Notes: generated by a model from the sequence alone, not told the origin. Shown: positions 54,901 through 64,000, counted from the stretch's first letter. The stretch: DNA of 64,000 bases from Symbiodinium natans (GCA_905221605.1 CAJNDS010002501.1:368001-432000), one strand, 5' to 3'. Numbers and translations are program-made.

Positions 54901-55426
54901 ACAGCCTGTCCACTGGTGGCCTGTCTCTCGCCTTCGAGCTCGGGGGGACGTCAAGGGCATACTCGATTTGAGCAGCAACATCGGCGTCCAAGCTGTCCCA
55001 GGCTTGCATGAGGAAGTGCGAGTACTGCACCTGCCTCGTTTTGCGCAGTTCCTTTGCCCAGTAAGCTGTATGGGAGTTCTCCGGGCTGATCCACATCTCG
55101 ACAAGCCTGCTGAATCTACAGTCTCCCGGCGACGCTCTTGCTGAGACTAGTGATGCTACTTTCAACAGTTGAGCCCAAAAGGCTGATGGCAAAGCTATGC
55201 CCCCCGCGCTCACTCGCGCGACGTTGCAACGGAGAACTGTTGAATCCAGCGTGTGGCTGCAAATCAACAGGCCGAGGGATAGATCTGGGGCCAGAGCTAT
55301 ACCTATACCCTCAAGTTCCACCCAGCTTTTCAGTGCAGGACCTTCTGCATCCGCAAGGAATTCCTTTTCCCTTGCATGCATGATGGAATCTCTGTGCCAC
55401 AGTGCGCACGTAGTTGCCGCCCCTTA
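51974..55426 (-). CDS. Eleven-exon gene whose introns are introners; unknown function
   Basis: Minus-strand exons 5' to 3': 54883 to at least 55381 (open to 55426), 54659-54747, 54376-54437, 54106-54252, 53496-53564, 53185-53226, 52906-52971, 52609-52651, about 52398-52475, 52242-52305 and 51974-52066 (TAG). All phases match except the 52306-52397 intron, whose ends are unresolved. Exon 1 has ATG at 55379-55381 and 166 codons (ALKSWVELEGIGIALAPDLS, LRKTRQVQYSHFLMQAWDSL); later RLKVACVLRAFACWKPEVGY, ALRSDAAKVWTAACSLYPDL, STVAALLSTLLSHTYHPGMG, PRAQLRRLVLLVMARHQ, CIRVDSVLLEMLSDKHMGVF, FWPSALMASLGDVARGALES, and an acidic tail SLQSDGSDVSGDGSD. About 400 residues, mostly helical; no family recognised. 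Introns belong to several element families, many with heptamer arrays inside. An upstream 5' exon is possible, since a stop precedes the open frame near 55427. Confidence 0.75.
52067..52241 (-). mobile_element. Family-F introner forming an intron, GCAC duplication
   Basis: Minus strand: GCAC|CTGGGTAGCCC..CCCAAG|GCAC. GC-AG intron, phase 0. Contains a poly-C block and, near its 3' end, a CCCTAAA array that replaces the usual element end. Confidence 0.7.
52306..52397 (-). mobile_element. Intron with CTCTAAGG/CCTTACAG ends, boundaries unclear
   Basis: Inverted CT(C/G)TAAGG ends; flanking exon frames are both well supported, but I could not find a 4-bp duplication that also fits the phase. Confidence 0.45.
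52476..52608 (-). mobile_element. Family-F introner forming an intron, GCAA duplication
   Basis: Minus strand: GCAA|CTTGGTAGCCC..GGGCTACTAAG|GCAA. GC-AG intron, phase 0. Holds three CCCTAAA-type units (52536-52553). Confidence 0.8.
52652..52905 (-). mobile_element. Family-M introner with a large heptamer array, GAGA duplication
   Basis: Minus strand: GAGA|CTCGGTGGACCC..GGCCATCCCAG|GAGA. GA-AG intron. The array 52692-52858 (about 23 units) makes up two thirds of it. Confidence 0.75.
52692..52858 (+). repeat. TTTAGGG array inside an introner
   Basis: About 23 units splitting the family-M sequence between GATGTTCCTGACTAG and CCCCATAAAGGGAACATG. Confidence 0.95.
52972..53184 (-). mobile_element. 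Family-L introner with heptamer array, GTAC/GTAT duplication
   Basis: Minus strand: GTAT|CTTAGTAGCTG..CAACTAAG|GTAC. GT-AG intron, phase 2. The array 52986-53060 interrupts GAGTTG..TTCATAA, which is continuous in the sister copy at 54748. Confidence 0.8.
53227..53495 (-). mobile_element. Family-F introner with nested family A and array, GTAC duplication
   Basis: Minus strand: GTAC|CCTGGTAGCCC..CCACGGAG|GTAC. GT-AG, phase 2. Contains a complete family-A element (53354-53465) and a TTTAGGG array (53247-53312). Confidence 0.7.
53565..54105 (-). mobile_element. Family-K introner, enlarged, GTCC duplication
   Basis: Minus strand: GTCC|CTTAGTTGC..GGACAACTAAG|GTCC. GT-AG, phase 2. 541 nt because a TTTAGGG array (53588-53668), a partial duplicate of the element and C-rich tracts (53870-53990) lie inside. 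The polyproline frame across it is spurious. Confidence 0.75.
54253..54375 (-). mobile_element. Family-K introner
   Basis: Ends CTTAGTGG and CAACTAAG; flanks GAAA/GAGA. The phase-consistent donor is TTG|GTGACC, 18 nt before the element, so here the splice donor is host sequence. Confidence 0.65.
54438..54658 (-). mobile_element. Family-J introner with internal duplications, GCAT duplication
   Basis: Minus strand: GCAT|CTTACCGG..GAAGTAAG|GCAT. GC-AG, phase 0. The interior repeats the AAGTTTATAAAG..TTAAACTGCATTAT core two to three times. Confidence 0.75.
54748..54882 (-). mobile_element. Family-L introner, array-free, GTCC duplication
   Basis: Minus strand: GTCC|CTTAGCTGAATGAG..CAGCAGCTAAG|GTCC. 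GT-AG intron of 135 nt, phase 1. Contains a T-run/G-run on the coding strand. The cleanest example: excision plus one GTCC gives an uninterrupted frame. Confidence 0.85.
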
Positions 55427-55570
55427 AAACCCTTAAAACCCTTAAAGCCCTTAAAGCCCGTAAAGCCCTTAACACCCTTAAAACCTTTAAAGCCCTTAAA
55501 ACCCTTAAAACCCTTAAACCCTTAAACCCTCAAAACCCTCAAAACCCTTAGAAACCATTAAAACCCCGTA
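55422..55570. repeat. CCCTTAAAA-type tandem array
   Basis: Nine-base CCCTTAAAA/CCCTTAAAG units, about 14 copies, bounding the 5' side of the gene 51974-55426. Confidence 0.85.
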
Positions 55571-55934
55571 CAACCCTCAACGCCCTTCGAACCCTTATAA
55601 GACTTACAAAGGCAAAAACCACGGCTGGGCTGCCAAACGCCAAGCTCCTCCTCGAAAGCGCGTCGCTTGGTATTGCCTTTGCAGGCTTGGGGTGTGGTAG
55701 GGTTTTGGGAATCTAGGGTTCAGGGTTTAGGGTTTAGGGTTGAGGGTTGAGGGTTGAGGGTTTAGGGTTTAGGGTTGAGGGTTTAGGGTTTGGGACTCTA
55801 GGGTTTAGGGTTTCGGGTTTAGGGGGGGGTGTAGGGCTTGTGCAGCTTGGGGCACTGTGGGGCATCTAAGGTTTCGGGTCGTCAAGAGCCCGAGGTGACT
55901 TAACCCCAAGCACTCAACCCAAATCCCCCTCCCT

Positions 55935-56058
55935 GCTTTGGAGTAGACCCTGAAACAAAAGTGTATACTTTTTAGGGTTTAGGGTTTAGGGTTTAGGTAT
56001 AAGTAGCAATAATAATAGGAACCCAGAACCAAAAAAGTATGAAAGTATAGTACTCCAA
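55935..56058. mobile_element. Family-G element with heptamer expansion (copy 3)
   Basis: Same ends as 9143 and 44476, but the core CTTTTTTGGGTATGAGTAG is replaced by CTTTT, TAGGG, (TTTAGGG)3, TTTAGGTATAAGTAG. Confidence 0.75.
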
Positions 56059-56750
56059 AACCCTAAACCCGGCAGGTTGGGGAGGTTGATGGGGTCGTTG
56101 AGGGGCTTAGGAATGTTGACGGGGCGTTTCCCAAAACTGGGGAGGGGGGCGGGAAGGGGGGGGGGGGGGGGGGGGCGTCCTTGTCAAGAAAATCCTAAAC
56201 CCTAAGCCCTAAACCATTCTCTGTCTTTTGGGCAGATAAAAGGGCTACCCCTATTCGAGGGAAAAAACAAACGGACCCTCAGCCCAGAAGCCAGAACTTA
56301 GGGTTTAGGGTTTGGGGTTACCCCTAAACCCTACACCCTAACCCTTTTTTTGTTTTCAATGGTTTAGGGTTTAGGAGGTTTCGGTTGCCCGCACCTCTTC
56401 GTGTCTTCGTTGGCTGCCAGCGAGCCTGGCGCGATGGGGCGTCGGCTTCGGATCCCAAGGGGCCGGTTTTGGGCTTTAGGGGTTTAGGGTTTAGGGTCTA
56501 GGGTTTAGGGGTTAGGGGTTTAGGGTTTAGGGTTTGGGGTTTAGGGGTTTAGGGTTTAGGGTTTAGGGTCTGGGGTCTAGGGTTTAGGGTTTGGGTTCAG
56601 TATCGCCTCACCTGAAAGGCTTAGAAGATTTAGCGTTCAGAGAGGGGCTTCAGGCTTTCAGAGTTCAGGCGCTCACAAGAAGCCAGGCAGTAGCATGAGC
56701 CTGTCTACGGAGTCTACACGTCTGTATGGCCAACCAAAACACGATGCATA

Positions 56751-56869
56751 GATGAGGGTTCAGAGTATCTAGGGATGAGAGTTTCGGGTGTTTAGGGTTT
56801 AGGGTTTAGGGTTTAGGGTTTAGGATGAAGGTTCAGAGTATCTAGGGATGAGAGTTTCGGGTGTTTAGG
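56751..56869. repeat. TTTAGGG tract flanked by a 46-bp direct duplication
   Basis: GGTTCAGAGTATCTAGGGAT..GAGAGTTTCGGGTGTTTAGG at 56751-56796 recurs at 56824-56869 with one mismatch; only a short array separates the copies. Confidence 0.85.
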
Positions 56870-57418
56870 CTTATGTTAAGGAGTATAAGGAGGGACCCCT
56901 GGAAGGGGACCCCTGGAAGGGACCCTTAATCCTTTTCCCCTATATAACGCCTTTATAACCCTTACATAGTCCCTATATACCTAGTAGCCCCTAAGTAACC
57001 CCCAAAGAACCCCTAAGGTCCCTAGAAAGGGTCCCTCCTTCGGTCCCTTCTCGCTTACGGGATCATGCAGAGCTTGGGGTTTAGGTGTCGAGCCCACTAG
57101 AATACACATAGGGCTACTCAAGCTTGATCATTTAGATCAACCCTAAATCCTGAACCCTGAACCCCGAACCCTAAAGCTGAACCCCTGAACCCTAAACTCC
57201 CTAACAACCCAAAACCCTAAACCCTAAGCCCCAAGACCCTGGCGTTTAGGGTGGAACGCCACCTGCAGCGCAACCACCATCGTGGCCACACAGGTCGCGG
57301 CGCCGAAGGGATAGCCGGCAGAATGAGAAGCCCCTGCACACTTCGGGGGCTTAAGGGCTTAAGGGTTTAGGGTTAAAGGGCAAAGGGTTTAGGGTTTAGG
57401 GTTTTCGGGATTAGGGTT

Positions 57419-57530
57419 CTTGGCTGCACTTAGGAGGGTAGTAAAAAGTTAAACTTTTAGCTGCCTCACTAAGAAACCCAGTAAACCCAAAAAGGTTAAG
57501 GATCTAAAGTTACAGTAAAGCACCACAAAG
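57419..57530 (+). mobile_element. Family-A element (copy 12)
   Basis: Full length, CTTGGCTGCACTTAGGAGGG to CACCACAAAG. Confidence 0.85.
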
Positions 57531-58342
57531 TAGGGTGGAGGTCGTCTGCCCTGCGCGCAGTGCCTCAGGATCAGTATTCCGACCATTCTTCTGGTATGCC
57601 TGGTCACTCATGATGTACCAAGTACTAAGTACTAGTCACTATGACTGTTAAACTTGAAACTTAAACTTTATACTCCAAACTTAAACCCCAAACCATTGGC
57701 CTCCAAAAACCCTAAACCCTAAAGCCCTAAACCTTTAATAACTAAAACCTACACCCTACAACCCTAAACCATTATGGTTCATAGGCTTAAGGGTTCTGTT
57801 GGAAAAGTTGGCTGTTAAGAGGACCCTGAATCGGAGTCAGAAGTGAAAGCACCGGCTGGGCAGCGAACCCATGTTCAACCTTCAAGGGTTTAGGGTTTAG
57901 GGTTTAGGGCTTAGGGTTAGGGGGTAGGGTGTAGGGTTTAGGGTTTAGGGTTGTTAAGTCTGCTAGCCCTGGACCCTAAACCTTCAACCCTAAGTCCTAA
58001 ACCATGTTCGCCGAAGGCTGCTGGCTTCATCGAAACGCCAAACCACAAACCTGCTGGCCCGTAGTAGGGTTTAGGGATTTGGGCTTAGGGTTTAGGGATT
58101 TGGGGTTTAGGGTGTAGGGTTGAAGGAATTAGGTACCTTCTAAAGGTACCACATCTACCATTTCAGGGAGCCTGAAGCTACCTCCCTCGTTCCCTACGAA
58201 TAACCAGGAAGCAAACCCTAAGCCCTAAACCCCGAAGGAAGGACATGGAGAGGGAGGGGGTTTAAGCGGGAGTGCCACGGCTCGCGTTAGGGTTTAGGGC
58301 TTAGGATTTAGGCTCCGAGTTTAGGGTTTAGGGCTTAGGGTT

Positions 58343-58482
58343 CACAAACCCTAAGCCCTAAGCCCCAAGCCCTAAGCCCTAAGCCCTAAGCCCTAAGCCC
58401 TAAGCCCTAAGCCCTAAGCCCTAAGCCCTAAGCCCTAAGCCCTAAACCCTAAACCCTGAACCCTGAACCCTGAACCCTGAAC
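58343..58482 (-). repeat. CCCTAAG variant array
   Basis: About 13 consecutive CCCTAAG (CTTAGGG) units followed by CCCTAAA and CCCTGAA; a homogenised variant block. Confidence 0.92.
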
Positions 58483-59183
58483 CCGAACCACCTAAGATGA
58501 ACCAGGGCGCTGCCTGGCAGCGCACCCACAGTCGGTGCCTGAGGAGTGCTTGGAGGATTTGGCGTTCGGATGCTGGCTTTGGGGTGTATGATTATCGCCT
58601 CGACTTCCGGACTCACATGGGGTTCAGGGTTTAGGGTTTAGGGTTTAGGGCTAGCTGCCTAGATCCGAGGTTAGGTGCGCTGCGGGGTCATCGAATACAC
58701 CCGACCTCTTAAGGTACTAGAAAACAAAAACGCCCAACCGGTCCTGTAAGAGGGGGCCCGGTGCACTTAAAGGGGCCCGGTGCACTTAAAGGGTTTAGGG
58801 TTTAGGGTTTAGGGTTTAGGGTTTAGGGTTTAGAGTTTAGGGTATAAGGGTCTAGGGAAAAGGGTTTAGGGTTTGGGGTTTGATTAATTAGTGTTTGGGG
58901 TTGATGGTCCGTACCTCCAAAGGAACACCCATTTGTCTGGCAACTGGCTTCGGGCTTTCAGGGAAGACGTCCAGTGACTCAAAAATACTCCTGGGGCATG
59001 GGAAAATCACTTTAAACCGTCCCAAACCCTCATCTCCTCCTTAACCCGGAAAGGGTTCAGGGTTTGTAGGGTTTATACCCCCCCAAACCCTAAACCCTAA
59101 ACCCTAAACCCGAAACCCTAAACTCTAAACCCCAAACCCTAAACCCTAAACCCTACCTAAACCCTAAATCCTGAACCCGAAAC

Positions 59184-59296
59184 CCTTATGCTTGCACCAC
59201 GTTGCCACACCATGCCGTCCCAAGAAGGATCCGCGCGAGCCGCCGGCACAGAATTTGGGAAGCCCGGTGATGACAGCCGTGCCAATCGGGCTCTGC
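59184..59296 (-). CDS. Candidate exon, 37 codons
   Basis: Minus strand, acceptor ACACCAAG|, QSPIGTAVITGLPKFCAGGS then RGSFLGRHGVATWCKHK, donor AAGG|GTTTCGGG. Other frames are partly open, but this one is Gly-rich and regular. Confidence 0.45.
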
Positions 59297-60782
59297 CTTG
59301 GTGTGGACCCCCGAAACCCGAAGAGCCTTCAAAACCCTACATACACTACGTTCTCTGAAAGCCTAAACCCTAAACCCCAATTAACAGTAAGCCCTAATCC
59401 CTCAACTCTGAAGCCTTTGAAAAAAAGTTTGGGGCAGCAGGAAGACCAACAGGGTCCTAGCAGGGACTATGAGGCAATCAGGTACCTTACATCCCACAAC
59501 CCTAAACCCTGAATTACTACACCCTAAACCCTAAACCCTAAACCTTTTTGAAGATCCCGGTTCCCTACTTGTATAAGAAGTGCCGAAACCCTAAACAGCA
59601 AGCGAAGGAGCCCTGTCCTGAGTTATTGAGGATTCGCTGTGTCTACCAAGTCAGATCCCGAACCCAACGCCTAAGTAAACCCTAAATCCTCTGGAGTTTA
59701 GGGTTTAGGAGCCCAGAACCCTAGAGGTTTTAGGGTCTAAACCCTTAAACCATACCGATAGGGTTTAGGCTGTTCCAATCATCAGCCCCAAGCCCCCGAA
59801 GGCTTAGGGTTCAGGGCTCAGCCCTACAGGCTCAGTCCTGGATCTTAAGCCCTACATCGGTTTTGGGGTTTAGGGTTCAGGGTTTAGGGTTTAGGGTCCT
59901 AATATAGGGCCGTGCACAATTATAATGCACAATTTGGAGGGTTGTTCTAAGATGTTTATATAGGGACCTTAAGGGAATACTACCAGCAATTCTTCCGACC
60001 CCTATACTAAGCCCCTGAACCCCATAAGCCCAATCTTCGTGATAGCCACACTCTACGGGTAGCTCCATGATGATTTGCACTAAAGGATTCGAGTACCCCC
60101 AGGGTGCAGGGCCGAGGGTTAGAGCTCCGAGCTTTGGGTTCAGGGCTCAATTAGGTTTCGGGGGGTTTAGGGTTTAGGGTTTAGGGTTTAGGGTTTAGGG
60201 TTTAGGGTTTAGGGTTTGGGCCCTCTAGGACTTAGGTGTTAGGGGGTGGGATTCAAGGTGCCAAGAACCTCCGTCAAGCAAGTTGCATCATGGCAGACGC
60301 TGGGAAAGGGGCCGAAGCACAAACCCGGACCAAATTCTTGAGCCAAACCCGCCATGTGCAGAAGCTCGACAAAACCCTATTAAAGCCCTTAAACCCCCAT
60401 GAACCCTGCAAACCCTACGAACCCTATAAACCCCATAAACCCCCGTTAAACCCCAAAAAAACACCATGAAACATCAACCCTGTAAACCCTGACAAACCCT
60501 GAAGCCCTTAGCTGCCCCGGTGGGGACTCCCAAAGCAACCGAGGAATTGACGGTGCCAGGGTGGTGGGTATGGGGTGTATATTTAACCGTAGAGGGTTTA
60601 GGGCGAAGGGCTCCCCTCCCCCCCAACCCCCCCCCAACCCTAAACCCTAAACCCGAAACCCTAAACCCTAAAATACAAAAAGTACTCGGTGCACCTAGCC
60701 CCCCAACCCATCAGGCCTTAAGAGGTCCATGAAAAGGGGGTGGTTGCTGGGCGGCGCCTGAAGCTCTCGACGAAACTCAGCA

Positions 60783-60980
60783 CCCTAAACCCTAACAACC
60801 CTAACAACCTAATAACCCTAACAACCCTAATAACCCTAATAACCGTTTAGGGTTTAGGGTTTAGGGTTTAGGGTTTAGGGTTTAGGGTTTAGGGTTTGGG
60901 GTCCTAATAACCCTAATAACCCTAATTACCCTAATAACCCTAATAACCCTAATAACCCTAATAACCCTAACAACCCTAAA
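60783..60980. repeat. AATAACCCT array interrupted by an inverted TTTAGGG array
   Basis: Nine-base AATAACCCT units at 60783-60844 and 60902-60980 are separated by (TTTAGGG)8 in the opposite orientation. Confidence 0.9.
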
Positions 60981-60994
60981 CCTGGAGCCACAAG

Positions 60995-61096
60995 CTCTCA
61001 AAGACGCTTTTGCCACATCGCATCTCGCATAAATGCGCCGGAAGTTAAGCGTGAAAGAAGGAAGCGGCTCGCCTCGTGCTCTAGACAGCTGAAGGG
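60995..61096 (+). CDS. Candidate exon with duplicated 3' end
   Basis: Acceptor GGAGCCACAAG|, 1+99+2 nt: RRFCHIASRINAPEVKRERR then KRLASCSRQLK; donor AAGGG|GTTTAG. Its last 15 bases plus TTTAGGG recur after the array (61149-61171). Confidence 0.55.
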
Positions 61097-61171
61097 GTTT
61101 AGGGTTTAGGGTTTAGGGTTTAGGGTTTAGGGTTTAGGGTTTAGGGTTTAGACAGCTGAAGGGGTTTAGGG
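61082..61171 (+). repeat. TTTAGGG array flanked by a 23-bp perfect duplication
   Basis: TAGACAGCTGAAGGGGTTTA plus GGG occurs at 61082-61104 and 61149-61171 either side of about six units. Confidence 0.9.
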
Positions 61172-61392
61172 CCGTTCATGCGGATTCTACCATTCCAGGT
61201 ACCCTAAACCCTAAACCCTAAACCCGAAGCGCTAAACCCGAAACCCTAAACCGTAAATCCTAAACCCTAAACCCTAAACCCTAAACCCCTGCCTAAAAAC
61301 CCTAAGCCAACCCTTAAACCTTCAACCCTAGGGTCTGATTCTTGCGCGTGCCAGTCACCACCTCAAAAGGTGACGTCTGGCAGGGCACACTG

Positions 61393-61513
61393 CTTGGCTG
61401 CACCCTAAACCCTAAACCCTAAGCCCGAAAAATAAATCTTCAGCTGCCTTAGTAAGAAACCCAATAAACCCAAAAAGGCTAAGGATCTAAAGTTACAGTA
61501 AAGCACCACAAAG
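61393..61513 (+). mobile_element. Family-A introner with heptamers replacing its core, ACTG duplication
   Basis: CTTGGCTGCA is followed by CCCTAAACCCTAAACCCTAA instead of CTTAGGAGGGTAG, then resumes at CAGCTGCCTTAGTAAG. ACTG on the left (ACTG|CTTGG) and right (AAAG|ACTG). Confidence 0.75.
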
Positions 61514-62372
61514 ACTGGTTTAGGGTTGTGGGTAAAGGGCATCAACTTGCTGGTTCTTCGCAGGGAATGAGGCAATAAGGCTCCACCCTTATGCCCTTTA
61601 AGGAGTTGCGTAATTACTGTGCAGGGTACCCTAACCCTAAACCGTAAACCCTAGGAACCAGGGGGTCAAAAGCATCCTAAGCAAGCCTGCGCTCTGCAAC
61701 CTACCGCTGCCACGTCGCAGCTCTCAGAGGATGTTAGAGGGATCAAGGCCTATATCCGAAGGAAAAGGATAAGGTTTAGGGTTTAAGGCTTCAGGTTTAG
61801 GGTTTAATTAGGGGACAGGGTGTTGGGTTTTGGGTTTATGGGATAGGGATGATTTTCCGAAGTGAGAAAAAAGTTCAGGTTTTTTGCATGTGCCAGTATC
61901 CTGAAGTGGTCTACGCAAGCCGAACCACTGAGGCACAAGGACGTTCGACTACTCAACACTTCTCGCGTTCTGGTAGGGTTTTAGGGTTTAGGGTTTAGGG
62001 ATTAGGGTTTAGGGTTTAGGATACTTGCAGTCTCTTACGATACCCAACGACTATACTTACTCCCTAGAACCACGATGTGAAGGGTTTGTTGAAGCATATT
62101 CCCTTCGGCTTGACATAAAGAAACACAAAACACATCACAGTTCAGGAGGCTATCATGGAAACCCCCTCTTCTTGTGCACAAGCCCGCTCCCAAAGCATCG
62201 GCTGGCGGCCGGGGAGAGAGAAACAGCGGCCCCTCTCGGGTCGGTGTCTGTAATTTGGCAGCTCACGTCGAAACACGAACCTGCCCTCCTCTCGGCTTCT
62301 GACAAAAAAACGAAGCTGGCCCTAAACCCCGGACCCTGAGACCAACAACAACAAAGAGGAAGGGATTTGTTG

Positions 62373-62468
62373 TGATGTTCCCCCTTATACTACTAAGTCC
62401 TTAACAGGGATTAGACTAGGGGGTACTATAATCCCTATTAAAGACTGTTAGTATAAGGGGGAGTGCCC
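62373..62468. mobile_element. Hairpin element, family B (copy 6)
   Basis: GATGTTCCCCCTTATACTAC pairs with GACTGTTAGTATAAGGGGGA. Confidence 0.75.
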
Positions 62469-63754
62469 AGATGGGTCATAGTTCAGATCAACCTGCCAGG
62501 CCTTCAGAGGCAGCTTCAAGGTGTAGGGTTCAGGGTTTAGGGTTTAGGGTTCAGGGTTCAGGGTTCAGGGTTCAGGGTTTAGGGTTTAGGGTTTAGGGTT
62601 CAGGTTCCAGGGTCACATTTAAGGATGGTTCGATGATTCAGAGTCGGCTGCAAAACTCCCTGGTCCTTGCTTCACGTTGACAAGCTATTCTGGCTTGACA
62701 CCTGGACAGCTTCAGTGCGGACAAGCACCGTTGGCTTTGCGATTCTGTGGCGTTGGAACAGGACTTCTCGGAGAATCATGCAGCCCTAAACCCCAAATAA
62801 AGCACCTAAACTCCAAAAAAAATCAGGACCCTAAACTCACGACTTTGACCGATGATTGACGACGCGTCACAAAGAGGAGGTTCCAGTCGTGCAAGCGGCT
62901 GCGTTGGAAAATTGCACGCTGCCGTGCGGTGCCGATCGATTGTTGCTTCAGGGCTTAGGATTCCGAAAGTGGCTAGGGTTTAGGGCTTAGGGTTTGCGGC
63001 TGAGGGCTGAGGGCTTAGGGCTTAGGGTTTGGGGTTAGGTCCGTACAATGGAGATGAGTTTAATTAGGGTTTAGGGTTTAGGGCTTAGGGCTTTGGGGCT
63101 TTGGGTTAAGGGTTTAGGATGTTGTAGGATCTTAGAGCGTGCTTGATGGTTCTAAAACGGCTAGGAAGAACTGTAAGCGTGCTCTTTTGTTCTAAGGTTC
63201 ATAATTAAGCGCAAGATTTGTTAGAAAGTGACTCTGCACCCTAAAACCTAAACCTAAACCCTAAACCCTAAACCCTATAGACCCTAAACCCTATAGATCC
63301 TAAACCCTATAGACCCTAAACCCTCCTAAACGAGCACCTTGTGCTCGTGCGATCCATCGGCTGACGTAAGCTAGACCCCCTTCGGGGGTACGCCCGCCAC
63401 GCGGCCCCAGGCAGTCGCACCGAACGCTACGACCGCCTAAGCCCCTTACTTCTTACAGCCCCCGATTTAGGGTTTTAGGGTTTAGGGTTGAGGGTTGAGT
63501 GTCTCGAAAAGCTCAGCCCCTGTACATAAAAAGTTGAAATCCTTGTAAAATCTAAACCCCAAACTCTGAACCTTAAACCCCTAAACCCTCTCCCCCTCCC
63601 CTAAACCCTGAAGACCCTAGCCCTTTTTAACACCCCAAACCCTCATAGACCCTTTCAGCCCCTGTGAACCCACCAGCCCCCCAAACCTCAAACCTGGGTT
63701 GCGCCCATACACATGGCCCCGACGTCACTATATAAACCCTGAACCCACAACCCC

Positions 63755-63910
63755 AAACCCCTAAACCCCTAAACCCCTAAACCCCTAAACCCCTAAGCCC
63801 CTAAGCCCCTAAACCCCTAAACCCCTAAACCCTAAACCCCTAGACCCTAAACCCTAAACCCTACACCCTAAACCCCTAAACCCTGAACCCTAAACCCTAA
63901 ACCCCTGAAC
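63755..63910. repeat. CCCCTAAA octamer array
   Basis: About ten CCCCTAAA/CCCCTAAG octamers followed by degenerate heptamers. Confidence 0.9.
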
Positions 63911-64000
63911 CCTCAACCATTGGATCCCTGGGGGTCCCTAAAACCCTATGCCCTAACCCCGATAAACCCTACCTTAAAAACCCAACACCTACTTTTTTGG

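Larger units (their letters stand above)
55571..59183. other. Repeat-dominated stretch, no confident gene
   Basis: Degenerate TTTAGGG/TTGAGGG tracts, family-G (55935) and family-A (57419) elements, the 46-bp duplication at 56751 and the CCCTAAG block at 58343. Small unique islands remain but none gave a convincing frame. Confidence 0.45.
61514..64000. other. Right end, no confident gene
   Basis: A plus-strand frame 62025-62339 is open for 104 codons (PNDYTYSLEPRCEGFVEAYS) but has no clear splice partner. The rest is arrays, the family-B hairpin at 62373 and octamer repeats. The sequence ends inside degenerate repeats, not at a demonstrable telomere. Confidence 0.4.

Overview
This window looks like nuclear DNA of a photosynthetic protist, most likely a dinoflagellate. 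Four things point there. (1) TTTAGGG/CCCTAAA, the plant- and alga-type telomere heptamer, occurs in well over a hundred internal arrays on both strands. (2) Two exon groups carry chlorophyll-binding light-harvesting (LHC) signatures, ELANGRLAMVAI near 25.1 kb and REAEIKNGRVAM near 48.2 kb. (3) Introns inferred here use GT, GC and probably GA donors with AG acceptors, as described for dinoflagellates. (4) The genes are built from tiny exons (about 40-230 nt). No rRNA, tRNA, CRISPR, plasmid, phage or bacterial operon signal was seen.

The layout is one pattern repeated. Short unique islands, most of which translate openly in one frame and end at plausible splice sites, alternate with telomere-heptamer arrays and copies of at least a dozen families of short elements with inverted ends. 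ATG-to-stop reading frames are poor gene predictors here because almost every gene is split. I therefore joined islands by hand, requiring splice dinucleotides and matching codon phase. Best-resolved models: + strand 3357-4717; + strand 5494-6772 (six exons, 178 codons, complete); - strand 7197-8398; + strand 12043-12426; - strand 14995-15298; - strand 16199-16567; - strand 51974-55426 (eleven exons). LHC exons lie at 25069-25156 and 46929-48223, both on the - strand. Many single-exon candidates are listed separately.

The main result is in the 51974-55426 gene. Eight of its ten introns are mobile elements (introners) flanked by a 4-bp target-site duplication. The 5' copy of the duplication begins with G and becomes the donor (GTCC, GTAC, GCAC, GCAA, GCAT, GAGA); the element's own end supplies the acceptor AG. 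Excising element plus one duplication restores the reading frame in every case I could follow. Telomere-heptamer arrays sit inside several of these introners. Elsewhere an array alone forms an intron, as at 15108-15168, which opens GTTTAGGG. In at least four places an array is flanked by a 21-46 bp direct duplication. This suggests telomeric repeats are repeatedly inserted or grown inside genes and tolerated as introns.

Regions, left to right: 0-3 kb arrays, composite elements and one - strand exon pair; 3.3-8.4 kb three genes; 8.7-12 kb elements; 12-21.2 kb many exons, including a roughly 500-bp pyrimidine tract; 21-25 kb elements and arrays; 25 kb LHC exon; 26-45 kb arrays with scattered exons on both strands; 45.9-48.2 kb a terminal exon and an LHC gene; 50.6 kb exon; 52-55.4 kb the introner-rich gene; 55.4-64 kb tandem heptamer derivatives, elements and two exons. 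All translations, phases and boundaries were done by eye from the sequence, with no alignment or transcript evidence.
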